A stretch of 64,000 nucleotides of DNA from Flavobacterium ardleyense. GTDB lineage: Bacteria; Bacteroidota; Bacteroidia; Flavobacteriales; Flavobacteriaceae. The notes below the pieces were generated by a model. It was not told where the DNA came from. It was given only the letters and a program-made list of their open reading frames with translations, and did not search any database. This document shows, one piece after another, positions 45,782 to 53,046 of this stretch. The stretch spans positions 2,232,001-2,296,000 of the forward strand of contig NZ_CP137891.1 in assembly GCF_033547075.1 (NCBI RefSeq). The letters run 5' to 3'. Both the position numbers and the translations under genes were made by a program. How positions within the stretch are numbered: the first letter of the stretch is position 1; each line of letters begins with the position of its first letter.

Positions 45782-47155
45782 CTATTGCTTCACAAACTTT
45801 AGAATGGTTGAATTCCCTGAATTATCCACCAAGTTCAGTAAATAAACTCCAGAAGGTAAACTACTGCAATCAATATTATTACCTACTGCAAGTGTTCCTT
45901 CGCTAATCTTAACTCCTAGGATAGAATAGATTTGGTACTGCTGTGTTTCTTGCGTATCTATAAACAAACGATTTTGTACTGGGTTAGGGTAAAGAACTAC
46001 GTTATTTTTAGTAAAGTCTTCTGTGCCTAAAGCGCAAGTGTTAATAAGTACTGGAGAATATTGATTCACAAATGTGCCGTCTCCAAAAGTACCAAATGCA
46101 TTACTTCCCCATGAGTATAATGAACCATCCGCTTTTAAAGCAGTAGTTGAGTTATAACTTGTAGTTACCGTTTTCCAGTCACTAGAAGTGCTGATCTGAG
46201 TAGGAACAAGTAGGTCGTTTTGCGTACCATTACCTAGATTTCCCAGTATATTACGACCCCATGCCCATAAAGTACCATTTGTTTTAATAGCAAACGAAGA
46301 AAATGAATCTGCTTCTAGCATTTCCCAGTCTGTATCAGTACCTATTTGTGTAGGCCAAGGTATACTTGTTGTACTACCATTACCTAACTTACCATTAGCC
46401 CCTCCTCCCCACGCCCAGAGGGTATTATCATTCTTTATTGCTAGAAAGTAACCGTTACCTGCAACTGCATATTTCCAATCGGTATCTAACCCAATTTGAC
46501 TGGGCACTTTAACATAGGCTTGCCCTCCGACTGGATCAGCTGGTAAAAATCCGAAAGACGGACTATTTTGCCCCCAAGCCCATAGAGTTCCATCTTCTTT
46601 AACTGCTATATTTCGCGCTAAATTGCAACTAACCATTTTCCAATTTGTACTGCCATTAATTAAAACTGGAGTCGATTTATCTATAAATGTGCCATCGCCC
46701 ACAGTGGCATCTTGATTATCGCCCCAGCCCCAAAGCGTACCGTCAACTTTAATTCCAACACTATGGTCCGAACCCGCTCTGACCATTTTCCATTGACTTG
46801 AACCTATCTGCACAGGAACCAAACTATATAATGCAGTACTTCCACTACCAAGGTTTCCCTTTAAATTACTACCCCAGCTCCAAAGTGTACCATTCTCTTT
46901 GATGGCAAAACTATGCACACTTGAAGCGTTTACTTCTTTCCAATCCGTAGCACTTCCTATTTGCGTTGGTACATTTGTAGACCAAGTAGTACCATTTCCC
47001 AAAGCGCCATCATCGGCATTAAAGCCCCAACTCCATAGCGTTCCATTATTTTGAATTCCTACCACGTGTCTTTCTCCAACAGAAACTGTTTCCCAGCATT
47101 GGGCTTTGCTATTAAAAGCCGTTATTAATAATGTAATAAGTAAAATTTTTTTCAT
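45782..47155 (-). CDS. Secreted RCC1-repeat protein with T9SS sorting domain (paralogue)
   Basis: The 457-residue protein has the same architecture as 44095-45477: signal peptide (MKKILLITLLITAFNSKAQ), about seven RCC1 repeats (VGIQNNGTLWSWGFN, FAIKENGTLWSWGSN, VGIKVDGTLWGWGDN), and a T9SS domain (LYPNPVQNRLFIDT). The C-terminal domain and the 3' untranslated sequence are much more alike between the two genes than the repeats. This suggests duplication followed by diversification of the propeller, as expected for surface proteins under changing selection. Confidence 0.88.
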   Translation of the reverse strand: MKKILLITLLITAFNSKAQCWETVSVGERHVVGIQNNGTLWSWGFNADDGALGNGTTWSTNVPTQIGSATDWKEVNASSVHSFAIKENGTLWSWGSNLKGNLGSGSTALYSLVPVQIGSSQWKMVRAGSDHSVGIKVDGTLWGWGDNQDATVGDGTFIDKSTPVLINGSTNWKMVSCNLARNIAVKEDGTLWAWGQNSPSFGFLPADPVGGQAYVKVPSQIGLDTDWKYAVAGNGYFLAIKNDNTLWAWGGGANGKLGNGSTTSIPWPTQIGTDTDWEMLEADSFSSFAIKTNGTLWAWGRNILGNLGNGTQNDLLVPTQISTSSDWKTVTTSYNSTTALKADGSLYSWGSNAFGTFGDGTFVNQYSPVLINTCALGTEDFTKNNVVLYPNPVQNRLFIDTQETQQYQIYSILGVKISEGTLAVGNNIDCSSLPSGVYLLNLVDNSGNSTILKFVKQ

Positions 47156-47219
47156 TGAGTTTGTAATTAAGATTATATTTTTTATTTTTTCGATTTTTTC
47201 TGCGTTCCGTGAAACTGAC

Positions 47220-47344
47220 GGCTAACGTCTTGTCGCTTGGCGAGGTTGGGGACTTTAGAGCAGAGTATTTTCTGCCGAAAACGAAGATATGATAAAAAAC
47301 GCTAATTCCACTAAAACCCCAATCTCGCCAAACGGCTGTTACCA
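47220..47344 (-). repeat. attC-like site, family VI
   Basis: Boundaries are GGCTAAC and GTTACCA. Arms: GTCGCTTGGCGAGGTTGGGG and CCCCAATCTCGCCAAACGGC. Related to family II in the inner arm but with a different outer part. Confidence 0.8.
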
Positions 47345-47349
47345 GCTGA

Positions 47350-48018
47350 CTACTTTATCAGATTTCTTTTTTTCTCCATTTTTCTATATTTACGGATTAA
47401 ATAAATAAAAATTATTCCTAATAATATTTTAAATAAAGCATTCCAATAATTATATGGTTCTGTAAACTGTTTTAAGTTTTCGGAATCATTAATTTTAATC
47501 GATTTGAAAAAAATCTCTTTATTTTTTTGATTGTAAGATGCAACTTTGGAATAGATAAATTCATAATATATACCATCCAAATATAAAATTAAACTTTGTC
47601 CATTTTCTTCTTCTGAATTTACCTCTTTAAACGTTAATTTATAAGCTAAATAATTATTGAAAGTTATCTGAGTTGAGTCTTTAATATTCATTCCTTTTTG
47701 GGAAAAGCCTTTTAGCTGTCCAGCTATGAACTGTTTATAATTTTTTATTAATTCAATTTGGCTTTTTGGAAGATTTGGTTCAGTATCTTCATTAGTTAAA
47801 ATTTTTAATCGCATCGTGACATAGGATTCTTCTTTTGAATTTAAATAATATGTTTTTAGAATTGTTTTTATTGATTGATTAAGAGTGTCAGTTTTTACAA
47901 CATTCTCAAGTGTTTTTGGTTTGCTTGGAAATTTAATCGTAATGTTTTCATCAATCGATGTTTGACTGAAAATAATTCCCGAATATAGTAAAGTTAAAAG
48001 TGCTAATATTTTATTCAT
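47350..48018 (-). CDS. Cassette exported, membrane-anchored protein of unknown function
   Basis: The 222-residue protein has a signal peptide (MNKILALLTLLYSGIIFSQ) and a C-terminal transmembrane helix (ALFKILLGIIFIYLIRKYRKM, about 192-212) with a positively charged tail. The exported part (20-190) should thus be held at the periplasmic face of the inner membrane. It contains ITIKFPSKPKTLENV and LAYKLTFKEVN, similar in style to the secreted cassette protein at 24232-24882. Family not recognised. Confidence 0.75.
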   Translation of the reverse strand: MNKILALLTLLYSGIIFSQTSIDENITIKFPSKPKTLENVVKTDTLNQSIKTILKTYYLNSKEESYVTMRLKILTNEDTEPNLPKSQIELIKNYKQFIAGQLKGFSQKGMNIKDSTQITFNNYLAYKLTFKEVNSEEENGQSLILYLDGIYYEFIYSKVASYNQKNKEIFFKSIKINDSENLKQFTEPYNYWNALFKILLGIIFIYLIRKYRKMEKKRNLIK

Positions 48019-48055
48019 AAATTTTGATGTGTTTCAGGATTTTTTCATAGTTTGC

Positions 48056-48188
48056 TGGTAACGTCCTGGCGCTACACGAGGTTTGGGATTAAAGACGCGA
48101 GATTTTTCCATTATGCACAAATTTTCCAAGTACAAAACCATCTTTAAATTCAGCCAAATACCCAAATCTCGTGTAACGGCTGTTGAAC
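48056..48188 (-). repeat. attC-like site, family VII
   Basis: Boundaries are TGGTAAC and GTTGAAC. Arms: GCGCTACACGAGGTTTGGGA and CCCAAATCTCGTGTAACGGC. Unique arm sequence. Confidence 0.75.
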
Positions 48189-48360
48189 TAAACCTTCGGT
48201 AGTGTATTGCGGAAAATTTGAGTCCTTTGTAAAACTAATTAAAATTTATTTACAATGATAAAAAAAAGAAGATGAGTTAGTTGGATCACCAACAATCATC
48301 AATCGAGCAGTTGCAGAAGTACCTGGATTTGGGGAATTACTTCACCGATTCAAACGGTCT

Positions 48361-49212
48361 ATGTCAATTTTAGGCAGGAGCGAAAGCACGTATCGAAATT
48401 ATGCCCAGCACGTTGCCGCTATGGCATTGCATTTCGGAAAAATCCCCACCGAACTTGATGTAGAGCAAGTACAAGAATACTTATACATCCTGCAAAAGCG
48501 TTCCAAAACGCCTTCCTTAACCTATTTTAAGCATACCGTTTACGGACTTCGATTTATGCTAAAATCGGAAGGTTTACCTTATGAGTTTTTGCATTTACCA
48601 TCGATTAAACACGACAAAAAACTTCCCACCGTTCTGAGCAAAGAGGAAGTGTGGCGGTTGCTTAAAAGCTGTCATCTGCTCAAACACAAAGTTCTTATTG
48701 GACTGCTGTATGGCTGTGGACTGCGCTGTATGGAAGTTCGAAGTCTGCGCTTGCAGGATCTTGATTTTGATCGAATGCAACTCAAAGTCGTTCAAGGCAA
48801 AGGCAAAAAAGATCGATATGTTCCCTTATCCATCCATTTAATTCGAGGTTTAAAATCCTATATCCAAGCTGAAAAACCAAAGATATATTTGTTCAACGGA
48901 CAACCTGCAGGTCGTGCCGGTGGTGATTTTGACTCCCGCTATTCGCAGCGCGGTGTGCAATGGGCGGTCAAGCAAGCTTGTAAAGTTGCTGGAATTACCA
49001 AAGATGTTTGTGTCCACACACTGCGCCACACTTTTGCTACACATTTGCTAGAAGATGGACTCGATATTATCAGTTTAAAGAATCTTTTGGGGCACGAGAA
49101 TATTGAGACGACGATGGAATATTTGCACATTGCGCAGCTCGATACTCAGAAAGCCTTTAGTCCTCTCGATACTTTATTTGCTAAATGCAGTTCCAATGGA
49201 AGTGCAGATTGA
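48361..49212 (+). CDS. IS-encoded tyrosine recombinase (copy 8)
   Basis: 283 residues, identical to the copy 3 protein and catalytically complete. Confidence 0.93.
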   Translation: MSILGRSESTYRNYAQHVAAMALHFGKIPTELDVEQVQEYLYILQKRSKTPSLTYFKHTVYGLRFMLKSEGLPYEFLHLPSIKHDKKLPTVLSKEEVWRLLKSCHLLKHKVLIGLLYGCGLRCMEVRSLRLQDLDFDRMQLKVVQGKGKKDRYVPLSIHLIRGLKSYIQAEKPKIYLFNGQPAGRAGGDFDSRYSQRGVQWAVKQACKVAGITKDVCVHTLRHTFATHLLEDGLDIISLKNLLGHENIETTMEYLHIAQLDTQKAFSPLDTLFAKCSSNGSAD

Positions 49213-50326
49213 TCGCAGTCGAAGTGAAGTTGCCGATGTGCTCGAAAAGTTAGGTGCTGGTATAGAAAATTTAGGATTAAATACCTGGCAGTTGCGAACG
49301 CTCTCAGCGGTGAGAAGGTGCAGAACCGCCGCTTTGGGCGGACATATCGATGCGTGTGAAGATTGTGGAACAGTCAAAATAAGTTACAACTCCTGTCGCA
49401 ACCGACATTGTCCGAAGTGTCAAGGCAAAAATCGAGACGATTGGATACAAGCTCGGATGAGTGAACTTTTGCCAGTACCGTATTTTCACGTGGTGTTTAC
49501 ATTACCAGACAGTATTAATTCTTTGGCAATGCAGCACCCGAAATTGGTTTACGATATTCTTTTTGAATCGGCTTGGGCGACTTTAAAAACCTTTGGCAAA
49601 AAAAATACGTTGCAGACCGGTATGATTGCAGTTTTGCACACCTGGGGACAGAATTTATCCTTGCATCCGCACCTGCATTGTATTGTTCCGGGCGGTGGCG
49701 TGGATAAAAATGGTGCTTGGGTTAACATCCGAAATGACGGTAAATTTCTTTTTCCTGTAAAGGCATTATCGAAAGTGTACCGAGCCAAATTTTGCGACGC
49801 ATTAAAGGCTCGAAATCCTGATGGCTATACCAAAGTGAAAAAGGATCTATGGGCAAAACCCTGGGTAGTATTTGCCAAGAAACCTTTTGGTAGCGCGCAT
49901 TCTGTGGTAGAATATCTTGGGAGATATACTCACAAAATAGCCATTAGCAACAACCGAATCCAAGGAATTGATGACAAGAATGTGACTTTTAAGTACAAGG
50001 ATTATCGGCAAAATGGAACTAAGAAACAGATGGTATTGTCTCACGGTGAATTTATCCGACGTTTTGCAATGCATATTCTACCAAAACGATTTGTAAAGAT
50101 CAGACATTATGGTTTTTTGAGTAGCAATTGGAAACGCCAAAAGCTTCAGGATCTGCAGAAGAAAATGAACTTTACACCAATTGCTAGAGAAACCAAAGCA
50201 GTAGCAATCAGAAAATGCCAATGTTGTAAAGTGGGAAACTTGCATACCATTCTGATTTTTGACAAGAGAGGTCCGCCTGCTTGGTATCTTGGCAGTGGCC
50301 AAAAAACGGCAGCCCAACAAAGTTAA
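49196..50326 (+). CDS. IS91-family Y2/HUH transposase (copy 8)
   Basis: 376 residues, identical to the copy 3 transposase, with all motifs present. Confidence 0.93.
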   Translation: MEVQIDRSRSEVADVLEKLGAGIENLGLNTWQLRTLSAVRRCRTAALGGHIDACEDCGTVKISYNSCRNRHCPKCQGKNRDDWIQARMSELLPVPYFHVVFTLPDSINSLAMQHPKLVYDILFESAWATLKTFGKKNTLQTGMIAVLHTWGQNLSLHPHLHCIVPGGGVDKNGAWVNIRNDGKFLFPVKALSKVYRAKFCDALKARNPDGYTKVKKDLWAKPWVVFAKKPFGSAHSVVEYLGRYTHKIAISNNRIQGIDDKNVTFKYKDYRQNGTKKQMVLSHGEFIRRFAMHILPKRFVKIRHYGFLSSNWKRQKLQDLQKKMNFTPIARETKAVAIRKCQCCKVGNLHTILIFDKRGPPAWYLGSGQKTAAQQS

Positions 50327-50483
50327 TTTGGTACGGGTAAGGGCAGGTATGCACCAAAGTGAAGAGAAACACTCCAAAACTCTCGATTATTTTACTCCAT
50401 AAAAAAAGAGGACTACTAATCCTCTCGATATCCTCATAACTCTTTTACGATAACTCCATAGGGATGGAATCTCAACCGGTTCC

Positions 50484-50541
50484 GTTCAACAAAGGCTTCA
50501 TTGTTGGCTTTTCAAGCCCAACGAAGCCTTAGCTGTTACCA
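50484..50541 (+). repeat. attC-like right end of IS copy 8 (family IS58)
   Basis: Boundaries are GTTCAAC and GTTACCA. This site and the following cassette reappear together at 63643-64000. Confidence 0.8.
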
Positions 50542-50550
50542 GCAGTAATT

Positions 50551-51000
50551 TTAGCTTTCGACTTTTTTATAACTTATTATTTGATTATTTAAAATCAATA
50601 CTGTTTTTAAATTTTCGGAATTCAAATCTTCAGATTCTCCAAGTTTTTGTAAAAGTAGATTTGTCATACTGTCAAAACTGTTTTCTTGTGAATGATTTGC
50701 TAAAATTGCTTTTTTATACTCAATTTCAATAATATCGCAATCAAATCCTTCTTCCTCAGCATCACTTAAGTTTTCATAAGCAAATACAACTCCCGGATCA
50801 AAAGTTGCTGGTTTTGAGACAAGCGTATTTTGAGTTTTATCAAGATTAGAATTTATTTCTGCTCCTAAAAATTTCCCATCTTTCTCTATCTTATCAAAAT
50901 GATTTGTGTAATGATAGGCTATTCCATTTTCCACAATTTCTAATTCTGTGAAGGTTGGCACTTCTTTTTTTAAATACTCTAAAAGTTCTTCTGTAGACAT
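50551..51000 (-). CDS. Cassette protein of unknown function
   Basis: The 149-residue soluble acidic protein has no signal peptide. It has an N-terminal helix (TEELLEYLKKEVPTF), then ENGIAYHYTNHFDKIEKDGKFLG, whose His-Tyr-Thr and following Gly faintly recall nucleotide-handling ART/RES-type folds, then a very acidic centre. No firm family. A second copy starts at the window's right edge (63710-64000), behind the same IS-type attC. It is the protein cassette closest to the recombinase, separated only by an N2 cassette. Confidence 0.75.
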   Translation of the reverse strand: MSTEELLEYLKKEVPTFTELEIVENGIAYHYTNHFDKIEKDGKFLGAEINSNLDKTQNTLVSKPATFDPGVVFAYENLSDAEEEGFDCDIIEIEYKKAILANHSQENSFDSMTNLLLQKLGESEDLNSENLKTVLILNNQIISYKKVES

Positions 51001-51017
51001 AAGTTCTGTATTATTGC

Positions 51018-51092
51018 TGGTAACGGTTGACGATATATACAGTTGCCTGTGTTGCGCCTGCGGCAGGCAATTGGATGTATCGTGTGTTGTGG
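51018..51092 (-). repeat. attC-like site, short (75 bp)
   Basis: Boundaries are TGGTAAC and GTTGTGG. Same arms as 39124-39198. Confidence 0.8.
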
Positions 51093-51460
51093 GCTGTTAT
51101 CTTGTCTGCTAAGATAAGAATAACAGGAACAGTTGGGCAGGGAGAAAGTTAGATAAACGATTTTAAAGTATGATTCCTATCCTACTGGGGGATAGGCAGC
51201 GTTTTTTTAAATCTCAGCTTAAAATTAGCTGCATCTTGGCGTTCAAACAGTTGTAAGAAAAAAACTATTGACTTTTCGTTTTTTTTCTTATAACTTAGCC
51301 AAGCCTTTAAGCGTCTTCGCTTTGAAAATACATTTTCAGCAAATCTTCTTGCAAGGCTTGACCAAAAATTAAACGTATTTTATTTTCCGTTTTAATCGCC
51401 AGAATTCCACTTTCAATTTTAAGCCTTTTATCAAGTTTCGAGCGCTCAATTGCCCACAAC
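51087..51460 (-). repeat. N2 non-coding cassette body (copy c), first cassette of the array
   Basis: Ends are GTTGTGGGCTGTTATC and CTCAATTGCCCACAAC. Hairpins: CTATCCTACTGGGGGATAG; AGTTGTAAGAAAAAAA with TTTTTTTCTTATAACT; CAAGCCTT with AAGGCTTG. A 71-codon minus-strand frame (51307-51522) starts at a TTG inside the attI-like site and reads into this cassette. It is not conserved in the other N2 copies and is probably fortuitous. Confidence 0.7.
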
Positions 51461-51540
51461 TTGTTTATATGTCTAACAACGTCAGTTATATCAACCCAAA
51501 TCTGGCTGTATATGTCTGACAAACGTCAGTGTTATTTACA
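51454..51540 (-). other. Candidate attI site
   Basis: It lies between the first cassette and the recombinase stop codon. Two direct repeats, TATATGTCTAACAACGTCAG (51466-51485) and TATATGTCTGACAAACGTCA (51509-51528, then G), are spaced 43 bases apart. Each contains an inverted CTGAC-x4-GTCAG or close variant (minus strand). The cassette joint is CCACAAC|TTG. This mirrors known attI sites, which have a core plus direct-repeat integrase-binding sites and no attC-like long palindrome. Inference from position and repeats only. Confidence 0.6.
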
Positions 51541-51562
51541 AGAGCAATATAGATAATTTTTT

Positions 51563-52606
51563 TTATAAATCGTCAAATGGACTTTTTATTTGCTGAATAC
51601 TTTTCGTGCTCACGTGGGTGTAAATTTCGGTCGTCTTGCTGCTGTTGTGACCCAAAAGTTCCTGAATATATCTTAAATCGGTTCCACTCTCCAAAAGATG
51701 GGTCGCGTAACTATGCCGTAGCCAATGTAACGTAACTGGCTTGGTTATAAATGCTTTTTTTAATGCTTGTTTTAAGACACTCTGCAAACTTTTTTCGCTA
51801 TAGCGCGTTCCTGCTATACTTCCTTCAAATAAAAAGTTTTGCGGTTTGAAGACTAAATAATAATCTCGAAGCATTTCCAATATTTTTGGACTTAGCGGAA
51901 CAATTCGGTCTTTATTGCCCTTTGAGTTTTTAAGCATAACGATATTTCTTTTGCTATCGATATGCACTGGCTTTAATGCCAAAAGTTCGCCGCAACGCAA
52001 ACCACAACTGTAAATCATACTAAGCATCATTTTGTGTTTAATATTTGTATGTGCAGTCAATATAACTTTTACCTCTTCTTTGCTCAATACATTTGGTAAT
52101 AGCTTCGATCTTTTTGGTCGGTGTATTTTGTCAATTTCAATTTTTGTTTCTAAAATAGTTCCAAAGTATAGTCTAACTGAATTCACAATTTGGTTCTGAT
52201 ACGAGGCCGAAAACTTATTCTTCAGTATAAAATCATTGTTGTAAATTATCACATCTTCATTCGTAATTTCTGAAATAGGCTTGTTCCTATAAAAAACAAA
52301 AAATGATCGCAGTGCATCGCAATAAGTCTTTATCGTATTCTCACTATACCGTTTGGAAGCTAAGTGCTGTTTGAATTTGGAAATTTGTTCAATGCCTTCC
52401 AATGACGGAATGGTTTCTTGATGCTGAATAATCTTAAAGATATTTCGATTTTCGACTGTATCGGGAAGATGCCAAACTGCTTTTCCTGCACTCCAACGAG
52501 CGTCGTCAAATTCCTTGATTCGCGCAATCAGTCTTTTGTCCTTTTCAAAAAAAACTGCAATTCGGCGCTCACCTCGATGGGTTATTAATTTGGCAGAAAA
52601 TTCCAT
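51563..52606 (-). CDS. Array tyrosine recombinase (integrase), Xer-like
   Basis: The 347-residue protein is the likely cassette integrase. A Bacteroidota-type N-terminal extension (1-60, RRIAVFFEKDKRLIARIKEF, WHLPDTVENR) comes first. A SAM-like DNA-binding domain (about 65-160) follows, then the catalytic domain with Arg204 (SCGLRCGEL), Lys229 (NSKGNKDR), His294-x-x-Arg297 (LHWLRHSYATHLL), His320 (LLGHNSSKTT) and nucleophile Tyr329. The roughly 35-residue insert between the Lys and His-x-x-Arg motifs that defines IntI integron integrases is absent, so it is not IntI. It points towards the array with its stop 23 bases from the candidate attI. Classical intI genes point away from their cassettes. 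It is about a third identical by eye to the IS recombinase. Confidence 0.88.
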   Translation of the reverse strand: MEFSAKLITHRGERRIAVFFEKDKRLIARIKEFDDARWSAGKAVWHLPDTVENRNIFKIIQHQETIPSLEGIEQISKFKQHLASKRYSENTIKTYCDALRSFFVFYRNKPISEITNEDVIIYNNDFILKNKFSASYQNQIVNSVRLYFGTILETKIEIDKIHRPKRSKLLPNVLSKEEVKVILTAHTNIKHKMMLSMIYSCGLRCGELLALKPVHIDSKRNIVMLKNSKGNKDRIVPLSPKILEMLRDYYLVFKPQNFLFEGSIAGTRYSEKSLQSVLKQALKKAFITKPVTLHWLRHSYATHLLESGTDLRYIQELLGHNSSKTTEIYTHVSTKSIQQIKSPFDDL

Positions 52607-53046
52607 AATCAGCTGATTTTGTGAACTTAAAGTTAACCAAAATCTCTTTATAAATCACTTTTTGTTTTTAGCAGAAGTCCTGCGCAAGGGATGGGAATGG
52701 CATCCTTTGCTGCCAACCAAAATTTTCTAAATTGAAAACAGCAATTTGTGGCAGCAAAGATATAATGGACAGCCCGAACGGAGCCTAAAATAATGGTCTT
52801 AAAAAACGAGAATGTCTAGTAACTGATTTAATTCGATTGTAGCAATGGCTCTGGTTGCGCCCAAAAAAAACGACGCATCTTTAATACCTAAACGTCTCTT
52901 AACCGACAATTTTTGCATCGCGAACTATCATATCTGTGTTAGTTTTTGCATCTTTGGCGGCGGTATAAAATCTTTATATATTTTTATCGAAATGATACAG
53001 GCTAAGCCGAAAACTGACTAGAGTAGGCACGATTCAAAATTTATTT
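52607..53046. other. Intergenic region with palindromic repeats
   Basis: No gene. TTTGCTGCCA (52706-52715) and TGGCAGCAAA (52749-52758) form an inverted repeat. A GGATG..CATCC hairpin lies just before it and GCCCGAACGGAGCC just after, a REP-like cluster. On the minus strand TTGGTTAACTTTAAG could be a weak integrase promoter. The array does not extend into this region. Confidence 0.55.

Larger units (their letters stand above)
48183..50535 (+). mobile_element. IS91-family element, copy 8 (intact)
   Basis: 2353 bp, same layout as copy 3; terminator at 50401-50424. The copy nearest the integrase. Confidence 0.95.

Noticed and set aside
51307..51522. 71-codon frame from the attI-like site into the first cassette
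   Set aside because: TTG start inside the repeat; the frame is closed in the near-identical N2 copy at 39193 and shifted in the copy at 19961. It could matter as a translated leader, but there is no support.
51563..52606. IntI-type integron integrase
   Set aside because: The spacing between the Lys motif (SKGNKDR) and LHWLRH is about 60 residues, without the extra IntI segment. The N-terminal extension is of the Bacteroidota Xer-like kind.
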